Shown here: piece by piece, positions 1 to 14,525 of the stretch
Position numbering within the stretch: position 1 is the stretch's first letter
Layout: every line of letters starts with the position of its first letter
Source of the DNA: Chimaeribacter coloradensis
GTDB lineage: Bacteria; Pseudomonadota; Gammaproteobacteria; Enterobacterales; Enterobacteriaceae
NCBI RefSeq assembly: GCF_002858715.1
Contig: NZ_PJZH01000004.1
Coordinates: 186,001 to 250,000, forward strand
Direction of reading: 5' to 3'
DNA: 64,000 nucleotides
Translations under genes and position numbers: made by a program
Notes under the pieces: generated by a model
Seen by the model: only the letters and a program-made list of their open reading frames with translations
Database searches by the model: none
What the model was told of the DNA's origin: nothing

Positions 1-479
1 GGAATGCCGTACTCTTCATTCATCCGGCACCAGCCCGGCTCCACCGGCAGGGCGGCGTCACACGCCTGCGGGTCGGCCAGCATGGTGTTGAGGTGCTGCG
101 CCAGCGCGGCCAGGCGCGGCTGGTAAGGCAGTAGTGCGGTGGTGATATGGCGCTGCCATTCGGCATCCGCCACGCCTTGCGGCGTTAAAATCACCGCGCC
201 ATGGGTGGTGACGGCGTAAGAGTCAAACGGGATGCAGACCCGTGCCAGCTCCTCCGTGCCGCGCGCGGTCACCGGAATGGTTTCAGCCTGCGCCAGCATC
301 CACTGCACCAGGTTCGCCTGCCGCGCCATCATAAAACTGCGCGGGGCCAGTTCGCGGTCAAGCGCACCGGGCTGGGCTTTCGCCTGTTCAGCCGGGTCAG
401 GGATTTTGCGCATCGTCTGGAACAGGGTGTCATCCAGATCGGTAAAGAGGATGGGGCGCATCGGGTGATCGTGCGGCAT
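1..479 (-). CDS. HAD-superfamily phosphatase of the ter-associated arm (partial, cut by window edge)
   Basis: The reading frame starts at an ATG at 479 and runs off the left edge, so only the N-terminal ~160 residues are visible. Residues ~7-14 read ILFTDLDD, the nucleophile motif I (DxDxT/D class) of HAD phosphatases; a later SYAVTTHGAVI stretch fits the motif II area of Cof-type enzymes. The start lies 1 base after the stop of the phosphoribosyltransferase gene, so the two are translationally close. In Ter loci a HAD enzyme is part of a predicted nucleoside-like metabolite pathway (known from comparative genomics, not from biochemistry here). Substrate unknown. Confidence 0.8.
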   Translation of the reverse strand, partial: MPHDHPMRPILFTDLDDTLFQTMRKIPDPAEQAKAQPGALDRELAPRSFMMARQANLVQWMLAQAETIPVTARGTEELARVCIPFDSYAVTTHGAVILTPQGVADAEWQRHITTALLPYQPRLAALAQHLNTMLADPQACDAALPVEPGWCRMNEEYGI

Positions 480-480
480 G

Positions 481-1611
481 TCAGCCCTCATGGAATTCAA
501 GTTGCGGGAAGTGCGCCAGAAACGCGGCGTCCCAGGCGGCGGCCGGGGTTTCTGAACAGAGGATCACCCGGTCGTAGTCGGCAGGGTTCACATTGTAGAG
601 GTACATCGGCACCCCCAGCCCGTAGTTGTCCTGGAAGCTGAAGGCGCTGCGCATTGCCAGCCCCAGCGCCACCGGCGAACGGGTGGTGGAACCAAACCGC
701 ACATGCGCGCCCTGGTTCTCCAGCCACTCCGCCAGCATAAACGGCTGCCAGACATACTCCCCGGAGCCGAGCACCAGAATGCGCTCGCCGGGGCGGGGGG
801 CCGGGGTGTGCAGCAGGCGCGTGGCGTCCCGCACCCCGGTGCGCCCCCAGCAGGCGGCCAGGCTGTTCAGCGGCTCGCTGCCGCGCGCGGTGATATTGAC
901 CTGCGGCATATCCAGCGCGGGCGGCTGTTCCGTTGCCGCCCAGTGCCAGCGGCCGGTGGCCAACGAGACGGCGGTGACCGGCGGCGTAAATTTGCCGTCC
1001 AGCGCCCCGGCAGACCAGTCGGTCAGCGTCGCCGTGACGATCTGTTCAAGCTGATCCAGCCCGGCACCGCGCAGCGCCTGATAAAGGTTCAGGAAGGTTT
1101 TGCCGGTGGTGGCTTCATCATCCACCATCACCAGGGTGCGGGCGCGGCGCACATTCTCCCGCAGCTGCGGGTCAGTGGGCTGATGCACCAGATGAGCGGT
1201 GGCGTGGCTGTGCTCCTCTTCAAAGCGGCAGAGCAGCTCACCGCCCAGCGGGTGGCGCGTGGTGGTGAGCAGAACCGCTTCCTCACCGCGGGCGCGCAGC
1301 ACGGCATGCACCCCGGCTGCCAGGCCCACGGCGGTTTCCGCCATGCCGGTCACCAGGATCGGGCCGGGCAGCCCGGCGGGGATGCGGTCTGCCAGGTCGC
1401 TGAACGCTTTGCGCATCAGGCTGGGCGCACAGGGGATATGCCGCCCCAGCACTTTACTGACGAACAGGAACGCGCGGCGTGGGTTACGCCGCTGCGCCAT
1501 GGAAAACAGCGTATCGGCGCTCCAGCCGGGGCGGCAGAACAGGTCGAGTGACATGGTGCCGGCGGGCAGTTGCGCCTGAAAATGCTCTTCATGGCCGTTG
1601 GGATTATGCAT
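481..1611 (-). CDS. Phosphoribosyltransferase with C-terminal TRSP-like domain, ter-associated
   Basis: The frame holds a phosphoribosyltransferase-type PRPP loop: TLVMVDDEATTGKTF (two acidic residues, then TTGKT) about 150 residues in. The preceding region carries the ILVTGMAETAVGLA turn typical of these folds. The C-terminal third (GERILVLGSGEYVWQPF, then FGSTTRSPV) matches the TRSP domain fused to such enzymes in Ter loci. An ATG at 1611 gives 376 residues and an 8-base overlap with the ATP-grasp gene; a TTG at 1653 or ATG at 1647 would overlap more and have no ribosome site. It probably transfers phosphoribose to or from the pathway intermediate; the base used is unknown. Confidence 0.8.
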   Translation of the reverse strand: MHNPNGHEEHFQAQLPAGTMSLDLFCRPGWSADTLFSMAQRRNPRRAFLFVSKVLGRHIPCAPSLMRKAFSDLADRIPAGLPGPILVTGMAETAVGLAAGVHAVLRARGEEAVLLTTTRHPLGGELLCRFEEEHSHATAHLVHQPTDPQLRENVRRARTLVMVDDEATTGKTFLNLYQALRGAGLDQLEQIVTATLTDWSAGALDGKFTPPVTAVSLATGRWHWAATEQPPALDMPQVNITARGSEPLNSLAACWGRTGVRDATRLLHTPAPRPGERILVLGSGEYVWQPFMLAEWLENQGAHVRFGSTTRSPVALGLAMRSAFSFQDNYGLGVPMYLYNVNPADYDRVILCSETPAAAWDAAFLAHFPQLEFHEG

Positions 1612-2650
1612 GGGGTGACTCACTGGCAGGAACCGGGATGGCTTCATCAACAATACGCACGGTGGTGCGGCGCAGCGACTGCGGCATCAGCGGCAGCCCC
1701 AGCCGGCCGGCCATCATGATCGCCGGCAGGTTGATGCCGCTGTGCAGGCCGTAGCCCACCCCGCCGCTCGGGCGCAAATTACACTCCAGCACCCGCGGGC
1801 AGCCCTGGTCGTCGGCACGGGTCTGCACATTGATCAGGCCGTCCGCCTCAAGTTGCTCCGCCACGCGGCAGGCCAGTTCAATCTCCTCGCCGTGGTCAAA
1901 CAGCGTCTGCACCGGGCCGTTTTTGCGCCGCCCGAGCGCCGCAATTACCCGGCCGCGCACCGCGACCAGATCAATGCTGCTCTCCGGCCCCGGCAGGTAG
2001 GGCATCACGATCATCGGCGCTTTCAGCCCGCCGCTCTCTTCCAGGGCGGAGAGGTAAGTCGAGGTGCGGATGCGGCGCTGGTCAGGGTCGCTCAGCATCA
2101 GGCTGGCCGGGGCATCATCATCCAGCCGCCAGTAGCCCAGGCCATAGATGCCGGTGTTGGGTTTAATGCAGAGGCGCGGCCAGTCCGCTTTCAGGGTTTG
2201 CAGGGCGTGGCGCAGCGCGTCAAGGGTGTCGACCCGCACCGCCGGGGTGTGGGGGATCTCATGCGACGCCAGCATTGCCGTAAAGGCTGCCTTGTCCTCG
2301 GCCAGCGTCAGAAAACGGGCATCGCGCACGCCGGTGATCAGGGTCACCCCGGCTGCCTCGATCGCCTGGCGCTGCTGTTCAAACCAGGCAGAGGGTTTGC
2401 CGGTGTGAATCACCCGGACGCCGTACCGTTCGGCCGTCGTCAGCACAAAGTCGAGTTTTTGCGCTGTCTCTGTGGGTTCACGCAGGGCGACGTCTGCCGC
2501 GGCGTCGATCTCCGGCCGGTACTGGCGGTGGGAAACCAGCACCTGTAACGCCTGGCCCTGCGCGCCGCGCCACGCATTCTCCCGGATGGCACGCCGCAGC
2601 CCGTCTGCAATCGTACGTTGTGATGAAAAGCCTTCCATCAGCCATATCAT
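1604..2650 (-). CDS. ATP-grasp ligase, ter-associated biosynthetic arm
   Basis: A 348-residue protein. ATP-grasp signs are LCIKPNTGIYGLGYWRL (nucleotide-binding lysine and glycine-rich loop), MIVMPYLPGPESSIDLVAVRG in the grasp region, and the metal-site end VLECNLRPSGGVGYGLHSG with the Glu-x-Asn pair. The start was set at the ATG at 2650 because a GGGAG site sits about 10 bases ahead; an upstream ATG at 2680 lies inside the previous gene. It would join an acid to an amine or thiol with ATP, likely to build the nucleoside-like compound proposed for Ter systems. The 3' end overlaps the phosphoribosyltransferase gene. Confidence 0.8.
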   Translation of the reverse strand: MIWLMEGFSSQRTIADGLRRAIRENAWRGAQGQALQVLVSHRQYRPEIDAAADVALREPTETAQKLDFVLTTAERYGVRVIHTGKPSAWFEQQRQAIEAAGVTLITGVRDARFLTLAEDKAAFTAMLASHEIPHTPAVRVDTLDALRHALQTLKADWPRLCIKPNTGIYGLGYWRLDDDAPASLMLSDPDQRRIRTSTYLSALEESGGLKAPMIVMPYLPGPESSIDLVAVRGRVIAALGRRKNGPVQTLFDHGEEIELACRVAEQLEADGLINVQTRADDQGCPRVLECNLRPSGGVGYGLHSGINLPAIMMAGRLGLPLMPQSLRRTTVRIVDEAIPVPASESPHA

Positions 2651-2654
2651 GGTG

Positions 2655-3041
2655 TTATTTCTCCCGCCGGTTTTTGGCAATTAACGCAGTCAGGGTGGCG
2701 GGGGCGTCCGGTATGTCACCCAGCGAATGCACGCCGTAACCCCGCAACCATAAGCCCGCTTTTCGGCGGCCGGTCAGCTCGCCCAGTTGTTTGGCACTGT
2801 GAGTTTTCAGCACATTTACCAGCATGGAAATTTCCGTGCCCGGCACCATAGTGATCAACAAAGTTACCCCCGCTTCGAACAGGCCGACCTGTTCCACGGT
2901 AAAGGATAAATTGCGGGCACAATGGGGGAGGATGTCTTGCAAAAGCTGCCGCTCATCCTGCTGCACACTATCGGGTGCATCGAAGGCAAAAGTGAGCAGC
3001 ATCTTAATATCAAAGATATTGTATCTATTGGCTTTTGGCAT
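2655..3041 (-). CDS. Small protein of unknown function, first gene of the ter-associated arm
   Basis: A 128-residue soluble protein I do not recognise. The start at 3041 has an AGGGA site 6 bases upstream; an alternative start at 3059 would add six residues (MQAGTT) ahead of MPKANRYN. The N-terminal half is acidic and helix-like (FAFDAPDSVQQDERQLLQDIL); the C-terminal half carries basic and glycine residues (LGELTGRRKAGLWLRGYGVHSLGDIP). No membrane segment, signal or cysteine cluster. It ends 4 bases before the ATP-grasp start, so it belongs to that leftward operon and is the gene nearest the terZ promoter region. Confidence 0.65.
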   Translation of the reverse strand: MPKANRYNIFDIKMLLTFAFDAPDSVQQDERQLLQDILPHCARNLSFTVEQVGLFEAGVTLLITMVPGTEISMLVNVLKTHSAKQLGELTGRRKAGLWLRGYGVHSLGDIPDAPATLTALIAKNRREK

Positions 3042-3712
3042 TGTTGTCCCTGCCTGCAATCACAGGAAAATAATCTGCCAACCAAATAAATTCTCCGGGC
3101 AATTTGCCGGGGGATTATACTCAGCTGTAACGATGATCTCTTTCCGCTGAAAATGCGCTAAGAAGTGGTGTCCATCTTTATAGTTGGCGGGATAGTTAGC
3201 AGCGGGCGCAACGCTATTTACTTTTCTTTTCAAATTATGTCAAGAAATGTATATTTAATTCTGTTTTCTGGAATATAAATTCCATTTTTAGGCGTAAATC
3301 CCATAAGGAAAGGTGACTTAATTCATATTTCCGATGAATGAGTTACTAATTAATTAGATGATCTACAAGGTTTTCGTCTTATTTTTTTAAGATTAACTGA
3401 TTGGATTACATAGCTTTACAATCGCATCACAGATTTTTATGTTTATTTGTCACGCGCGTGACTGTTTCTCCACTCATTATTTCATTTGTGGTCAGTTTTT
3501 CTTGGTTAATCATTTAATATGTAAATCAATAAACCATGCCTAAACAACATCACCTAAATCTTGTAATACTGTCGCCAGCATCATGTTACTTACCTGGCCA
3601 TTGTCGGATTTTTGTTCATCTCTGCGGTGACGTTGTATGAAATAAAAAATTCACAAAGTGGCCATGTCAGCGGCTTATTTAACCGCTTACCTCTACAGCA
3701 AGGAGTTTCGCT
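3042..3712. promoter_or_regulatory. AT-rich divergent control region between the ter-associated arm and terZ
   Basis: About 670 bases without a credible gene, clearly more AT-rich (especially 3200-3560) than the flanking coding DNA. It must hold the promoters for both directions. A 12-base palindrome CTAATTAATTAG lies at 3346-3357. A possible terZ promoter is TTGTTC near 3613 with TATGAA 18 bases on, but this is weak. terZ has a clear AAGGAG site 7 bases before its ATG. Length and AT content suit an H-NS-bound or stress-controlled promoter (inference). Confidence 0.5.
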
Positions 3713-4300
3713 ATGGCTATTTCGCTGAGTAAAAACCAATCCGTCTCATTGACCAAGGAATCCGGGGCGGCGGTGACCGCCGTTCATGTCGGGCTGGGCT
3801 GGGATGCGGTAAAAAGCAAAGGCATTTTCGGCATGTTTGGCGGCGGCGGCGGGGATATTGACCTCGACGCCTCCTGCCTGATGCTCGACAGCGCAGGCCG
3901 CGAAGTGGACACCGTCTGGTTCCGCAAACTGGAATCGAGTTGCGGCTCGGTGATCCACAGCGGTGATAACCGCACCGGTGCCGGTGACGGCGACGATGAA
4001 GTGATCACCATTAACCTGCGGCGCGTACCGGCCGAGGTGCATCACCTGGCGTTCACCGTTAACAGCTTTACCGGCCAGAACTTCACGAAAGTTGAAAATG
4101 CCGGTGTGCGTATCCTCGACCAGTCGAAGAAAGAGCTGGCGAACTATAACCTCGCGCAAAAAGGCGAACACACGGCGCTGTTCATCGCCTCGCTCTCCCG
4201 CCGGGGCGATGACTGGCAGTTTAAAGCGCACGGCACCCCGGCCAATGGCCGCACGGTTGAGAGCATGATCCCGATGATCGTGCGTGAAGTGGTGGGCTGA
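3713..4300 (+). CDS. terZ: TerZ, TerD-domain calcium-binding stress protein
   Basis: A 195-residue TerD-domain protein. The N-terminus MAISLSKNQSVSLTK is the usual SLSK/SLTK repeat of the family. The acidic loops GDIDLDASCLM and [13 protein letters not shown] are the paired calcium sites. The insert GIFGMFGGGGG between the first strand and the DLDAS motif is typical of TerZ rather than TerD/TerE. It is the first gene of terZABCDE, with AAGGAG at the right spacing and only 2 bases before terA. Known role: cytoplasmic part of tellurite, phage and colicin resistance at the inner membrane with TerC; the mechanism is unsettled. Confidence 0.95.
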   Translation: MAISLSKNQSVSLTKESGAAVTAVHVGLGWDAVKSKGIFGMFGGGGGDIDLDASCLMLDSAGREVDTVWFRKLESSCGSVIHSGDNRTGAGDGDDEVITINLRRVPAEVHHLAFTVNSFTGQNFTKVENAGVRILDQSKKELANYNLAQKGEHTALFIASLSRRGDDWQFKAHGTPANGRTVESMIPMIVREVVG

Positions 4301-4302
4301 TC

Positions 4303-5478
4303 ATGACAACGCAACTTATCGCCGGCGGCAATGCCGCCCTGCCGGAAACCACGGTGATTGTGCGCATCAAGAGCGGTGTGGCGGCGGATGTCTCCGCCTT
4401 TCGCCTGAACGATCAGGGCAAAACCCGCGTTGATGATGATTTCGTGTTTTACGGCCAGAAGCAGAGCAGCGACCGCTCCCTGATCCTGCTGACGGAGGGG
4501 GCGGTCAGCGCCTTCTCCGTGAACCTGTCAGCACTGCCGGCCGATGTGCAGAAAGTCGCCTTTACCATTACGCCGGAGGGCAGCCAGTCGGTGCAGGCGC
4601 TGCGCACCCTGGCGGTAGGCGTGGAGTACAACGGCCAGCCGCAGCTTAACGGCGACGTTGACCTGGCCGGGCGCACTGAGGCGGCTCTGATCCTCGGCGA
4701 GCTTTACCGCCGCAACGGCGAGTGGAAATTCCGCTTTGTCGCCCAGGGGTTTAACGGCGGGCTGCAACCGCTGGCCGAGCACTATGGCGTGACCATCGAT
4801 GACTCGCCGGAAGAGGCCGCGCCTGCGCCTGCGCCCGCCCCGGCACCGGCCGCCAAACCGCAGCCCATCAACCTCAGCAAAGTGACGCTGACCAAAGAGC
4901 AGCCGACCATCAACCTCACCAAGCCGGTCAACCTGAGCAAAAGCCAGGGCTTTGGCCGCATCCGCGTGAACCTGAACTGGAACCGCGGCAGCGGCGGCGG
5001 CTTCTTTAATAAGCTGAGCGCCATTGACCTCGATCTCGGGGCCTATGTGCGCTTTAAAAATGGCGAGAAAGATCTGATCCAGGCGCTCGGCAACCGCTTT
5101 GGCCGTTATGACCAGTTCCCCTATGTGCACCTGGAAGCGGATGACCGCACCGGCTCCCGCACAGAGGGCGAGTGGCTGAACATCAACGGCGCGCAGTGGG
5201 ATGAGATCGCGGAAGTGGTGGTGTTTGCCTTTATCTACAAAGGCGCGCCGAACTGGGCGAAAACCGACGGCGTGGTCACCCTGCAACTGCCGGAGCAGCC
5301 GCCGGTGGAAACCCGCCTCACCGAGGGCGGCACCCGCCACACTATGTGTGCCATTGCCCGCCTGGAGAACCAGAACGGCACCCTGAAGGTCGAAAGACTG
5401 AACGAGTATTTTGCCGGCCATGAGCCGATGGACAAAGCCTACGGGTGGGGATTCAACTGGCGGGCCGGCAGCAAATAA
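4303..5478 (+). CDS. terA: TerA tellurite resistance protein
   Basis: 391 residues, the usual TerA length. The first ~165 residues form a TerD-like domain (ending GELYRRNGEWKFRFVAQGF) but lack the canonical GDNRTGxGDGDDE loop. An Ala-Pro linker follows at ~170-188, then SLSK-type repeats (INLSKVTLTK, INLTKPVNLSK). A second TerD-like domain follows, with LDLGAYVRF and LEADDRTGSRTEGE in place of the calcium loops. So it looks like a two-domain scaffold with degenerate metal sites. Start 2 bases after the terZ stop implies coupled translation. Confidence 0.93.
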   Translation: MTTQLIAGGNAALPETTVIVRIKSGVAADVSAFRLNDQGKTRVDDDFVFYGQKQSSDRSLILLTEGAVSAFSVNLSALPADVQKVAFTITPEGSQSVQALRTLAVGVEYNGQPQLNGDVDLAGRTEAALILGELYRRNGEWKFRFVAQGFNGGLQPLAEHYGVTIDDSPEEAAPAPAPAPAPAAKPQPINLSKVTLTKEQPTINLTKPVNLSKSQGFGRIRVNLNWNRGSGGGFFNKLSAIDLDLGAYVRFKNGEKDLIQALGNRFGRYDQFPYVHLEADDRTGSRTEGEWLNINGAQWDEIAEVVVFAFIYKGAPNWAKTDGVVTLQLPEQPPVETRLTEGGTRHTMCAIARLENQNGTLKVERLNEYFAGHEPMDKAYGWGFNWRAGSK

Positions 5479-5507
5479 CCTGTATCACTTTGCGGTACCT
5501 GAGAATA

Positions 5508-5529
5508 CGCCGCGCATAACCACGCGGCG
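5508..5529 (+). other. Intercistronic hairpin between terA and terB
   Basis: CGCCGCG (5508-5514) pairs with CGCGGCG (5523-5529) around an 8-base loop. No T tract follows, so it is not a standard terminator. An mRNA processing or stability role is possible. Similar hairpins sit in the terC-terD and terD-terE gaps. Confidence 0.45.
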
Positions 5530-5553
5530 CATAACAACAAAGAGGACAAAAAA

Positions 5554-6000
5554 ATGTTTGATTGGGCAAAGAATAAATTCAACCAGGGCCGTGACACCTT
5601 CCTGACTGAAGTCAGCCGTTATAAAGGCAAAGATTTCATGCAGGGCTGCGTGGCGGCCGGGACGTACATGGCCTTCGCTGACGGCGTGGTCACGCCGCAG
5701 GAGAAGCAGAAGCTGATCAAGTATTTCGAAATCAGCGACGCGCTGAAAGTCTTCAGCACCGAAGAGGTGATCCGCGAGTTCCAGAAGCTGTCGGAGAAAT
5801 TTGACTTCGATCTGGACATCGGCCGCTCTGAGTGCCTGAAAATCATCGGCAAACTGCGCAACAAGCCGGACGAAGCGCGCGCGGCCGTGCGCCTCGGGGT
5901 GATGATCGCCAAAAGTGATGCCAATTTCGACGAGGCCGAAAAGCAGGCGCTGGTTGAAATCTGCAATGAGTTGGGCCTGAAGCCTGACGAATTCTTTTAA
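5554..6000 (+). CDS. terB: TerB tellurite resistance protein
   Basis: 148 residues, all-helical, matching the TerB family (about 150 residues). FADGVVTPQEKQKLIKYF and SDANFDEAEKQALVEICNELGL are the two acidic helix-turn segments that form the metal site. The start follows an AGAGGAC site. TerB is known to associate with TerC at the inner membrane and link it to the cytosolic TerD-type proteins. It lies between terA and terC, as in plasmid and chromosomal ter operons. Confidence 0.95.
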   Translation: MFDWAKNKFNQGRDTFLTEVSRYKGKDFMQGCVAAGTYMAFADGVVTPQEKQKLIKYFEISDALKVFSTEEVIREFQKLSEKFDFDLDIGRSECLKIIGKLRNKPDEARAAVRLGVMIAKSDANFDEAEKQALVEICNELGLKPDEFF

Positions 6001-6010
6001 CAGAGAGTAA

Positions 6011-7054
6011 ATGATGGAATCTACCCTGATTGGTTTCCCCATTGAGACGGTGATCGTCTTTGTGGTGCTGGCGGTTGCCGCACTGCTGATTGACCTGCTC
6101 GCCCACCGCGGCGACAAGGCCATCAGCCTGAAGAGCGCGGCGCTCTGGTCGTTGTTCTGGGTGGCGACAGCACTGGGCTTCGCCGCTTTCCTGTATGTTC
6201 ACCACGGTAAGGAAGTGGCCAGTCTGTTCGTCACCGGGTATGCGCTGGAGAAAGTGCTCTCCGTCGATAACCTGTTCGTGATGATGGCGATCTTTGCCTG
6301 GTTCAAAGTGCCGGACGGCTACCGCCACCGCGTACTGTATTGGGGCATCATCGGGGCCATCGTTTTCCGGGCAATTTTTGTGGCGATCGGGGCCGGCCTG
6401 CTGATGCTCGGCCCGTGGGTCGAGATGCTGTTTGCGGTGATTGTCGCCTGGACGGCAGTGATGATGCTGCGCGCCGGTGACGACGACGACGAGATCGAAG
6501 ACTACTCCGATCACCTGGCCAACCGGCTGGTGCGCCGTTTCTTCCCGGTCTGGCCGAAGCTGGCCGGTAACCGCTTCCTGCTGAGCTCGCAGGAAGTCAG
6601 CGCGGAGCTGGAAAAACCGGAAAACAAAGGCTTTGCTTTCACGGTGAAAAAGGGCGCCCGCTACGCCACGCCGCTGCTGCTCTGTGTGGCGGTGGTGGAG
6701 CTGTCCGACGTGATGTTCGCGTTCGACAGCGTCCCGGCAGTGATCGCCGTGAGCCGCGAGCCGTTAATTGTTTATTCGGCGATGATGTTTGCTATCCTCG
6801 GCCTGCGTACCCTCTACTTCGTACTGGAAGCGCTGCGTAAATATCTGGTGCATCTGGAGAAAGCGGTCATTGTGCTGCTGTTCTTCATCGCCTTCAAACT
6901 CGGCCTGAATGCCACAGATCACCTCTGGCACCACGGTTACGGCATCAGTGCCACCACCAGCCTGTATGTGGTGCTGGGGGTACTGGCGCTGGGCATTCTG
7001 GCCAGCGTGCTGTTCCCGGGCAAAGAGGCACCGGCAGACGATAGCCGGGGCTGA
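6011..7054 (+). CDS. terC: TerC integral membrane protein
   Basis: 347 residues with about eight or nine hydrophobic segments. Family motifs are EKVLSVDNLFVM (~residues 80-91) and VELSDVMFAFDSVPA (~230-244), whose buried acidic residues suggest metal-ion handling. A charged loop GDDDDEIEDYSDH faces the cytosol. The frame starts ATGATG with GAGAG close by, so either Met may be used. The TerC family is tied to manganese or tellurite tolerance; here it is the membrane hub of the ter set. Confidence 0.95.
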   Translation: MMESTLIGFPIETVIVFVVLAVAALLIDLLAHRGDKAISLKSAALWSLFWVATALGFAAFLYVHHGKEVASLFVTGYALEKVLSVDNLFVMMAIFAWFKVPDGYRHRVLYWGIIGAIVFRAIFVAIGAGLLMLGPWVEMLFAVIVAWTAVMMLRAGDDDDEIEDYSDHLANRLVRRFFPVWPKLAGNRFLLSSQEVSAELEKPENKGFAFTVKKGARYATPLLLCVAVVELSDVMFAFDSVPAVIAVSREPLIVYSAMMFAILGLRTLYFVLEALRKYLVHLEKAVIVLLFFIAFKLGLNATDHLWHHGYGISATTSLYVVLGVLALGILASVLFPGKEAPADDSRG

Positions 7055-7078
7055 TCGGGCGGGTTAATTCACTCTCAG

Positions 7079-7098
7079 ATGGGGGGAACGCCCCCCAT
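7079..7098 (+). other. Intercistronic hairpin between terC and terD
   Basis: ATGGGGGG (7079-7086) pairs perfectly with CCCCCCAT (7091-7098) around AACG. It is very GC-rich but has no T tract afterwards. It may stabilise the upstream mRNA or act as a processing point separating terZABC from terDE. Confidence 0.5.
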
Positions 7099-7121
7099 CC
7101 TATTCACGACAGGAGAACCAC

Positions 7122-7700
7122 ATGGGTGTATCACTTTCCAAAGGCGGTAACGTTTCTTTAAGCAAAACTGACCCGAGCCTGAAAAAAGTCCAGGTGGGGT
7201 TGGGTTGGGATGCCCGGTCAACGGACGGCCAGGATTTTGACCTGGATGCCTCAGCATTCCTGCTGCAGGCCAACGGTAAAGTAGCTCAGGACAACGACTT
7301 TATTTTCTACAACAACCTGCGCTCCAGTTGCGGCTCGGTGGTGCACCAGGGCGATAACCGTACCGGTGCAGGCGACGGCGACGACGAGACGCTGATTGTG
7401 GATCTCAGCCTGGTGCCGGCCACCGTGGATAAGATCGTGTTTACCGTCACCATCCATGACGCCAACACCCGCCGCCAGAACTTCGGCCAGGTCAGCAATG
7501 CCTTTATCCGCCTGGTCAATGCGGAGAGCAAAAACGAAGTCACGCGTTATGACCTGCAGGAAGACAGCTCAACCGAAATTGCGATGATCTTCGGCGAGCT
7601 TTACCGCCACAACGGCGACTGGAAATTCCGCGCCGTTGGTCAGGGCTTCGCAGGCGGCCTCTCTGCCCTGTGCGGCAACTTCGGCATCAACGCCGCATAA
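7122..7700 (+). CDS. terD: TerD, calcium-binding stress protein
   Basis: 192 residues, the standard TerD length. It shows [14 protein letters not shown] at the N-terminus, [11 protein letters not shown] and [13 protein letters not shown] for the two calcium sites, and [19 protein letters not shown] near the end. A clean CAGGAG ribosome site precedes the ATG. TerD is essential for tellurite resistance in known operons, together with TerB, TerC and TerE. Confidence 0.96.
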   Translation: MGVSLSKGGNVSLSKTDPSLKKVQVGLGWDARSTDGQDFDLDASAFLLQANGKVAQDNDFIFYNNLRSSCGSVVHQGDNRTGAGDGDDETLIVDLSLVPATVDKIVFTVTIHDANTRRQNFGQVSNAFIRLVNAESKNEVTRYDLQEDSSTEIAMIFGELYRHNGDWKFRAVGQGFAGGLSALCGNFGINAA

Positions 7701-7720
7701 GGCGCAGTTCACAACTTCTC

Positions 7721-7743
7721 CATGCCGCCGCTGGGGCGGCATG
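7721..7743 (+). other. Intercistronic hairpin between terD and terE
   Basis: CATGCCGCC (7721-7729) pairs with GGCGGCATG (7735-7743) with a 5-base loop and no T tract. It is the third such hairpin in the operon gaps. Confidence 0.5.
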
Positions 7744-7771
7744 TATTCAACTTCATGATAAGGAAGAGATT

Positions 7772-8347
7772 ATGGCAGTTTCACTGAAGAAAGGCGGCAA
7801 CGTCTCCTTAACCAAAGAAGCCCCCTCGATGAAAACCGTGCTGTTCGGTCTGGGCTGGGATTCCCGTAAAACCGACGGCAGCGCCTTCGACCTGGACGCC
7901 TCCGCGTTCATCGTCGGCGAAGATGAAAAAGTGCTCTCCGACGCGAGCTTCATCTTCTTCAACAACAAAACCAGCGCCTGCGGCGGCGTGGTGCACCAGG
8001 GCGACAACCGCACCGGCGAAGGCGCGGGCGACGATGAGCAGCTGCTGATCCACCTGGATAAAGTTGACGCTAACGCCAAGAAAGTGGTGTTCGCGGTGAC
8101 GATCTATGAAGCAGAAGAGCGCAAGCAGAACTTCGGCATGGTGACCAACGCCTTCATCCGCGCAGTCAATAACGATGACCAGACCGAGCTGGCGCGTTAT
8201 GACCTCTCTGAAGATGCCGCAACCGAAACTGCGATGATCTTCGGTGAACTCTACCGCCACAACGGCGAGTGGAAATTCAAAGCGGTCGGCCAGGGCTACG
8301 AAGGCGGCCTGCCGGCGCTGGCAAAAGGCTTCGGCGTTAATATCTAA
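7772..8347 (+). CDS. terE: TerE, calcium-binding stress protein
   Basis: 191 residues. The ATG at 7772 has GGAAGAG just upstream and gives the family start [15 protein letters not shown]; longer frames begin inside the hairpin and terD. It shows [24 protein letters not shown] and [22 protein letters not shown]. It is closely similar to TerD, so likely an old duplication. It is the last gene of the operon and is followed by a strong terminator, so terF is absent. Confidence 0.96.
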   Translation: MAVSLKKGGNVSLTKEAPSMKTVLFGLGWDSRKTDGSAFDLDASAFIVGEDEKVLSDASFIFFNNKTSACGGVVHQGDNRTGEGAGDDEQLLIHLDKVDANAKKVVFAVTIYEAEERKQNFGMVTNAFIRAVNNDDQTELARYDLSEDAATETAMIFGELYRHNGEWKFKAVGQGYEGGLPALAKGFGVNI

Positions 8348-8364
8348 GCCAGAAAGCAGCAATA

Positions 8365-8391
8365 AAAAACCCGGCCATGCCGGGTTTTTTT
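8365..8391 (+). terminator. Rho-independent terminator after terE
   Basis: AAACCCGGC pairs with GCCGGGTTT around CAT and is followed by a run of T. It closes the ter operon 20 bases after the terE stop. Confidence 0.9.
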
Positions 8392-8410
8392 ATGCCTGCG
8401 GATCGCCGCG

Positions 8411-14521
<6,111 letters not shown>

Positions 14522-14525
<4 letters not shown>

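Noticed and set aside
703-1551. Long + strand open frame across the phosphoribosyltransferase gene
   Set aside because: It is the mirror of a motif-bearing minus-strand gene in high-GC DNA; its own sequence is Arg/Gly/Gln-rich with no fold signs.
4528-5421. 297-codon minus-strand frame opposite terA
   Set aside because: terA is well supported by order, ribosome coupling and TerD-like motifs; the reverse frame has none.
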